A stretch of 17,394 nt of DNA from Caulobacter sp. CCH9-E1 (lineage in GTDB: Bacteria; Pseudomonadota; Alphaproteobacteria; Caulobacterales; Caulobacteraceae), in contig NZ_LSJA01000074.1 of the NCBI RefSeq assembly GCF_001556515.1, positions 1 through 17,394 on the forward strand, written 5' to 3'. The translations under genes and the position numbers were made by a program. The notes beneath the pieces were generated by a model. The model had not been told where the DNA came from, did no database searches, and worked only from the letters and a program-made list of their open reading frames with translations. Shown here piece by piece: positions 13,643-17,394 of this stretch. Position 1 is the stretch's first letter, and every line of letters starts with the position of its first letter.

Positions 13643-14917
13643 CTACACCAAACCGATCAAGGGTTTGGCGGTCTTGCTGTCCGGGAAGACCTTGGTCTCC
13701 AGCATGGCGCGGTCGACCCCCAGGTGGTCGGCCAGGACGCCCTTGAACAGGCTGCGCATGTCCAGTGTCGGGGCCGTGTCGCGGTTCTCGAACAGGGCGT
13801 TCTGGGCCAGGCCGGGCCAGTCGCCGACGATGCCGCCCGGCTTCAGAGCGCCTCCCAGGATCAGGGCGGTGGACGCCGTGCCATGGTCGGTGCCGCCGGT
13901 GCCGTTGACCCGCGCCGTGCGGCCAAATTCGGTGACGGCGATCACCACCGTGTTCTTCCACTCCGCGCCCAGGCCGGCATGCAGGCCGTCCAGCACGGCG
14001 TCCAGATAGGACAGGCGCGTGGCGATCTGGCCGGACTGACCCGCGTGCGTGTCGAACCCGTCGAGCGAGACAGCCGCGATTTGCGGTCCTCTCGGCTGAA
14101 TCATGAATCCGCCAAGCGTCGATCCTAGCTTCCGCGCCGCCTCGCCGCCCTGCCGATTGCGGCGATCGTTGGCCATGGTCGGCGACATCGGCCCCGGAGC
14201 GGCCATCGAAGGCGTCGAGGCCGCCGCCAGGTTCATCGCCGGCGTCGCGGCCATGGCGGTCATGGCCTGCTGGGCCATCGTCTCCGTCTCGAGCCCGCGG
14301 GCGAAGGCGGGGCCAAGCAGCGGATCGGTCTTGTAGAGGTCCTGCAGCAGTGTGGGCAGGCGGGCGCTTTCGTCGACGCCCTTGCCCGGCGACCAGCTGG
14401 CCGCCTGCACCTTGCCGCGCAGGATCAGCGGGGCGGTGCTGCCCACCGAAAGGCCTTCGACGGGTCGGATCGGCGCCAAGACCTCCAGCGTGCGGTTCAG
14501 CCAGCCGGTGTCGGCGCCATAGACGCCCGAGGCCCCGGTCTCCAGCACGTCCTGCGCCTCGAAGTGCGAGCGCGCGCGGTCGGGGCTGGCGATGGCCGGA
14601 GCGATCCGCGCCTCGCCCTGCAGGGCCAGGGCGTGGACGGTCGAAAGCTCCGGGTGCAGGCCAAAGGTCCCGTCCAGCTTCAGCACCTCGTCGGGTTTCA
14701 GCGCGATCGAGCCGCGTAGGGCGGCGTAGTTGGCGTCGCCCACCGGAGGGGAGACGGACAAGCCGTCCATGCCGCCGCGACAGATCACGACGATCAGCTT
14801 CTTGCGGGCCAGATCGCTTTCGGAGGCGGCGAAGGCCTGGCCGCCCAGGAAGGTGACGCCGATGCCGAGGCTCGCGCCCAGGCCCAGCAGCGAGCGGCGG
14901 TTCAGTGGAGCGTTCAT
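13643..14917 (-). CDS. DUF1501 family protein with Tat-like signal
   Basis: A 424-residue exported protein of the DUF1501 family, which is distantly related to sulfatases and alkaline phosphatases. The N-terminus NRRSLLGLGASLGIG with an AFA cleavage site near residue 30 is a twin-arginine signal. The family opening LIVVICRGGMDGLSV (41-55), a middle RSHFEAQDV and the late VIAVTEFGRTARVNGTGGTDHG are characteristic; the final His/Asp set would be the metal or catalytic site if it is an enzyme, which is not established. The frame is open to 15088, but the signal peptide fixes the start at 14917, where the ATG overlaps the stop of the DUF1800 gene (ATGA). A methionine/alanine/proline-rich insertion lies at about residues 215-245. 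It probably works with the DUF1800 protein. Confidence 0.88.
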   Translation of the reverse strand: MNAPLNRRSLLGLGASLGIGVTFLGGQAFAASESDLARKKLIVVICRGGMDGLSVSPPVGDANYAALRGSIALKPDEVLKLDGTFGLHPELSTVHALALQGEARIAPAIASPDRARSHFEAQDVLETGASGVYGADTGWLNRTLEVLAPIRPVEGLSVGSTAPLILRGKVQAASWSPGKGVDESARLPTLLQDLYKTDPLLGPAFARGLETETMAQQAMTAMAATPAMNLAAASTPSMAAPGPMSPTMANDRRNRQGGEAARKLGSTLGGFMIQPRGPQIAAVSLDGFDTHAGQSGQIATRLSYLDAVLDGLHAGLGAEWKNTVVIAVTEFGRTARVNGTGGTDHGTASTALILGGALKPGGIVGDWPGLAQNALFENRDTAPTLDMRSLFKGVLADHLGVDRAMLETKVFPDSKTAKPLIGLV

Positions 14918-16359
14918 CGGCGTTGGAACTCCGGGCTCATCACGAGAAGGGCGAAGGCTTCGCGGCGGGTTTCGGCCCGCGAAATCGCCTTGGCCACGGC
15001 GGGGGTCAGGCGCGCGCCCAGGGCCTCGGCGGCCAGGGCGTTTGGATCGGTGCGGTCGGCGACGACCGCGGCGAAGCCTTGCGCCCACTGCATGCGCTTG
15101 ATCAGCGCGTCCGGCGCGGCCCAGGTCTGGGCGTCCTCGGGCCAGCCCTTGGGGGAGGGGGCCGAGAACGGCTTCTGGCCCAGGCCCGTCAGGATCGGCG
15201 CGAGACGCTCGATCGCCGAGGGCTCGGCCCCGATCAGCCGCCAGGTCGACAGGGTGTACTCGTAGGGCGTCTTGAACTTGGCTGGAACCGGGTCCCAGGC
15301 TTCTGGGCTGTCGATCAGGGTCTGGGCGACCTTGGCGAGGTCGCCGCCGGTCTGCATCCAGCGTCGCTCGAGCCGCTCCGTCAGCGATGACGGTGGCGCA
15401 TCCGAGACGAAGTGGCGAGCGATCTTGCCGCAGACGTGGCGCGCCGTGTGGGGATGGGCGGCGAGATCGCTCAGCACGGCCAGGCCCTGCTTCATGCCCT
15501 GCTGGCCATAGTGGCGGCCCATGACCGTACGCGCCCCTGGCTCGTGAGCGGCCCCGCGGAACACAAATTGGCCGGGGCGATCCTCGGCGTCGCGGCCGAT
15601 CGAGAAGCCGGTCAAGGCGCGGGCGAACTCGGTGACGTCGGCCTGACTGTAACCGGCGTCCACGCCGACGGTGTGGAGCTCCAGGATCTCGCGGGCCAGG
15701 TTCTCGTTGAGCCCCGCCTTACCCTTGCCTCGGCGCGTGGCGAAGCCGGCTGCGCGGCTGTCCGGGCCGATCGACTGGGCCTGGTCCAGATAGGTCAGCA
15801 TGGCCGGATGGGTCGAGGACGCCACCAGCAGGGTCTCGAAGCTGCCGAACACATTGGGCCGGATCGCCTCGCGCTCGAACGGGCCGATCAGCACCGAGGT
15901 GATCTGCTTGGTCGCCGAGACGGTGAAATGGTTCGCCCAGAACAGCGCCCAGCGCTCGCGGAAAGCCGCGTCCGTATGGGTCGCCAGGCGCGCCCGGGCC
16001 AGGAAGTCCGCGCCGACCTTGTCGCGCAGCGCGCGCTGGGCGTCCTTGAAAATCTGGGCGTTGGCGGCGGCTCTTTCGGCCTGGCCGTCCTTCTGGTCGC
16101 GCTCCTTCTTCCGCTGTTGTTGGAAGTCGCGCATCTGCCTGAAGCGGTCGGCCGAGGTCTCGCCACTGTCCTGAGGAAGGTCGGCGCCCTCTCGGCGAAT
16201 CTGGGCGGCGAGAAAACCTTTCGGATCGCCCTTGGCCGCCTCGATCTCGCCGGGGCGGGCGCCGAGGCCGAAGCGGGTGACCGCGATGGCGGCCATCATG
16301 TCCTTGCTGGGCAGGCTCAACGGCCGGTCTCCCTTGCGCGACGACGTGACATTGCCCAT
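14914..16359 (-). CDS. DUF1800 family protein
   Basis: A 481-residue DUF1800 protein, a largely helical family of unknown biochemical role that is regularly encoded next to DUF1501. Marks include AIAVTRFGLGARPGE near residue 24, RWALFWANHFTVSATK, and the hallmark NENLAREILELHTVGVDAGY followed by SQADVTEFARALTGFSIG. A charged segment with likely coiled-coil character lies at about 65-100 (RQMRDFQQQRKKERDQKDGQ). No signal peptide is seen, so it may leave the cell with its Tat-exported partner or stay inside; this is open. The ATG at 16359 has no good ribosome-binding site; two internal ATGs at residues 21-22 sit just after AAGGA and are alternatives. Only 54 bases separate it from the divergent ATP12 gene. 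Confidence 0.87.
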   Translation of the reverse strand: MGNVTSSRKGDRPLSLPSKDMMAAIAVTRFGLGARPGEIEAAKGDPKGFLAAQIRREGADLPQDSGETSADRFRQMRDFQQQRKKERDQKDGQAERAAANAQIFKDAQRALRDKVGADFLARARLATHTDAAFRERWALFWANHFTVSATKQITSVLIGPFEREAIRPNVFGSFETLLVASSTHPAMLTYLDQAQSIGPDSRAAGFATRRGKGKAGLNENLAREILELHTVGVDAGYSQADVTEFARALTGFSIGRDAEDRPGQFVFRGAAHEPGARTVMGRHYGQQGMKQGLAVLSDLAAHPHTARHVCGKIARHFVSDAPPSSLTERLERRWMQTGGDLAKVAQTLIDSPEAWDPVPAKFKTPYEYTLSTWRLIGAEPSAIERLAPILTGLGQKPFSAPSPKGWPEDAQTWAAPDALIKRMQWAQGFAAVVADRTDPNALAAEALGARLTPAVAKAISRAETRREAFALLVMSPEFQRR

Positions 16360-16413
16360 TCAACGCGTGTTCGCCGCCGTTCCGTCGCGCGCGGCCTGAG
16401 AAACGAGTTTCCC
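16360..16413. promoter_or_regulatory. Short divergent region between DUF1800 and ATP12 genes
   Basis: Fifty-four bases must serve both directions, so promoters probably extend into one or both genes. The only structure seen is GAAAC/GTTTC at 16400-16411 with a two-base gap, directly before the ATP12 start. No clear -35/-10 elements can be named. Confidence 0.3.
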
Positions 16414-17139
16414 GTGTCCGACAAAGCCGAGCTGCTGCTGAAACCCAAGCGCTTTTACAAGACGGCGGCCGCCGTCCCGATAGAGGGCGGCTTCGCCGTC
16501 CAGCTGGACGGCCGCACGCCCAAGTCGCCGGCCAAGAAGCCGCTGGTGTTGCCGACGGAGGCCCTGGCCGAGCTGGTCGCCGCCGAATGGGAGGCGCAGG
16601 TCGAGTTCATCGACAACAGCCTGATGCCGGCCTCGCGCCTGGCCTTCACCGCCATCGACCGGGTGTCCGAGACCCGGGCCGAGGTCGCGGGCGAGCTCGC
16701 CGCCTACGCCGCGTCGGACCACCTGTGCTATCGCGCCGAGCACCCGACGGCGCTGGTCGAGCGGCAAGCGCGGGAGTGGGGCGCCATGCTCGACTGGGTC
16801 CAGGCCGAGCATGGCCTGTCTTTCAATCACGTGGCCGGGATCATCCATCAGCCTCAGCCGGCCGCCACGCTGGCGTCCGTCGAGGCCCTGGCCCTGACCC
16901 TGGACGACTTCACCCTGACCGGGACCGCCTTCGCCGCGGGTCTGTTCGGTTCGACGATCCTAGCCTTGGCGGTCCGCGCCGGCCGCCTGACCGGCCAAAA
17001 GGCGCTGGACCTGTCCCGTCTCGACGAAATCTTCCAGGCCGAGCAGTGGGGCGAGGACGCCGAGGCCAAGGCGCGCGCCGAGGCCCTGGCTGTCGAGGCG
17101 ACGATGATCGACCGCTGGTTCGCGGCGTTGCGACGCTAG
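16414..17139 (+). CDS. ATP12 family F1-ATPase assembly chaperone
   Basis: A 241-residue member of the ATP12 family, which in mitochondria binds the alpha subunit of F1-ATPase during assembly and which alphaproteobacteria keep as a close homologue. Diagnostic segments are KRFYKTAAAVPIEGGFAVQL with DGRTPKSPAKKPLVLP (residues 12-47), EWEAQVEFIDNSLMPASRL (58-75), SDHLCYRAEHP and the middle WDxxxxxHGLSFNHVAGI-like part here read as LDWVQAEHGLSFNHVAGI. The C-terminus is helical and acidic, ending in IDRWFAALRR. The start is the GTG at 16414, which puts SDKAELLLKPKRFY first, as expected; the frame is open far upstream but only as a shadow of the minus-strand gene. The ribosome-binding site is weak. 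A TAG ends it 161 bases before the carboxylase gene. Confidence 0.92.
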   Translation: MSDKAELLLKPKRFYKTAAAVPIEGGFAVQLDGRTPKSPAKKPLVLPTEALAELVAAEWEAQVEFIDNSLMPASRLAFTAIDRVSETRAEVAGELAAYAASDHLCYRAEHPTALVERQAREWGAMLDWVQAEHGLSFNHVAGIIHQPQPAATLASVEALALTLDDFTLTGTAFAAGLFGSTILALAVRAGRLTGQKALDLSRLDEIFQAEQWGEDAEAKARAEALAVEATMIDRWFAALRR

Positions 17140-17205
17140 GACGAGCATCGATCCGGCCCGCGCCATGTTCGGTCCGCGAGCGAGCCGAAAGCCATGCTGC
17201 GCTGC

Positions 17206-17263
17206 CGCAAGGTCCGCCTTGCGTCGAGCCTCCGGCGTCGCTACGCCTGCTGCCCAAGGCGGA
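17206..17263 (+). promoter_or_regulatory. Leader with two mutually exclusive hairpins, upstream of the carboxylase gene
   Basis: CGCAAGG (17206-17212) pairs with CCTTGCG (17217-17223) over a 4-base loop. The segment TCCGCCTTG (17213-17221), which holds most of that right arm, also pairs perfectly over nine bases with CAAGGCGGA (17255-17263). The two folds cannot form together. This is the layout of an attenuator or small RNA switch, but it could also be a repeat remnant or chance in GC-rich DNA. It ends 25 bases before the ribosome-binding site of the gene at 17301. Confidence 0.35.
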
Positions 17264-17300
17264 ACGCCGCCACCGAATAAGTCCGGCAGGGAGTACGCGC

Positions 17301-17394
17301 GTGCAGCACATTCTCAACGAACTCGACCGTCGTCGCGAGCAGGCCAAGGCCGGCGGCGGCGAGGCGCGGGTCGCCGCCCAGCACGCCAAGGGCA
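17301..17394 (+). CDS. Acyl-CoA carboxylase carboxyltransferase (beta) subunit, 5' end only
   Basis: The first 31 codons of a gene cut by the window end. The peptide begins VQHILNELDRRREQAKAGGG and continues to AQHAKG. It matches the N-terminus of propionyl-CoA/acetyl-CoA carboxylase beta chains (PccB type), which start with a helix M-x-x-I-L-x-x-L-x-x-R-R and reach the H-x-K-G-K-L-T-A-R-E-R segment. These subunits transfer carboxyl from biotin to acyl-CoA, for propionyl-CoA breakdown. The start is a GTG at 17301 with AGGGAG (17288-17293) seven bases upstream, a strong site. Which acyl-CoA it uses cannot be decided from this piece. The leader upstream contains alternative hairpins. Confidence 0.8.
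   Translation, partial: MQHILNELDRRREQAKAGGGEARVAAQHAKG

Noticed and set aside
14918..15088. 57-residue N-terminal extension of the DUF1501 protein
   Set aside because: It is Arg/Gly/Pro-rich, overlaps the DUF1800 gene and would bury the Tat signal; the ATG at 14917 starts directly on that signal.
15412..16413. Long upstream extension in frame with the ATP12 gene
   Set aside because: It is the complement of the DUF1800 gene. The ATP12 family begins at the GTG at 16414 and the extension has shadow composition.
1..17394. Defence system, prophage, insertion sequence or CRISPR array
   Set aside because: No recombinase, transposase, nuclease, phage or Cas motif and no regularly spaced repeats were found.

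Overview
The window is high-GC alphaproteobacterial chromosome. It most resembles Caulobacter or a close Caulobacterales relative. The grounds are the codon and GC profile, an ATP12-type F1 assembly chaperone, a small lipoprotein that looks like the Caulobacter CC0125/CC1285 family, and at the left edge a tandem-hairpin intergenic repeat of a kind common in Caulobacterales. The species call is inference from family knowledge; no search was possible. Coding density is high, with no gene-free stretch over 300 bases, and no rRNA, tRNA, CRISPR array or insertion sequence was seen.

Layout. Bases 1-138 hold the repeat. A two-gene ABC exporter operon (139-1883) runs leftward. Divergent from it is a secreted nucleotide pyrophosphatase/phosphodiesterase (2056-3282), then a small orphan gene (3449-3823) with a hairpin in its leader and a terminator behind it. 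From 3938 to 6573 lies a tightly packed operon: VOC protein, a 39-codon mini-gene that looks like an internally deleted MmcQ/YjbR gene, ArsR-type repressor, SRPBCC/AHSA1 protein and TetA-like MFS exporter. Every junction is a start/stop overlap, and the first ribosome-binding site lies inside a small hairpin.

A second rightward group (6667-10780) carries a lipoprotein HtrA/DegP-type protease with a probable TTG start, the replication-repair ATPase RarA, an RluA-type pseudouridine synthase without an S4 domain, and a CC0125-like lipoprotein. Facing it is a 409-residue protein (10791-12020, minus) that I read as a catalytically dead GGDEF/EAL-like relic. Divergent from that are crcB (fluoride channel) and an S4-containing RluA/RluC-type synthase, overlapping by four bases.

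A leftward, translationally coupled DUF1800-DUF1501 pair (16359-13643) follows. It has a Tat-like signal on DUF1501 and is divergent from the ATP12 chaperone gene (16414-17139). The window closes on the first 31 codons of a carboxyltransferase (propionyl/acetyl-CoA carboxylase beta) gene, preceded by a leader with two mutually exclusive hairpins.

Most of the window is ordinary housekeeping or accessory sequence. The most unusual points are the coupled VOC/YjbR-scar/ArsR/SRPBCC/MFS operon, the degenerate GGDEF/EAL-like protein and the leader upstream of the carboxylase gene.
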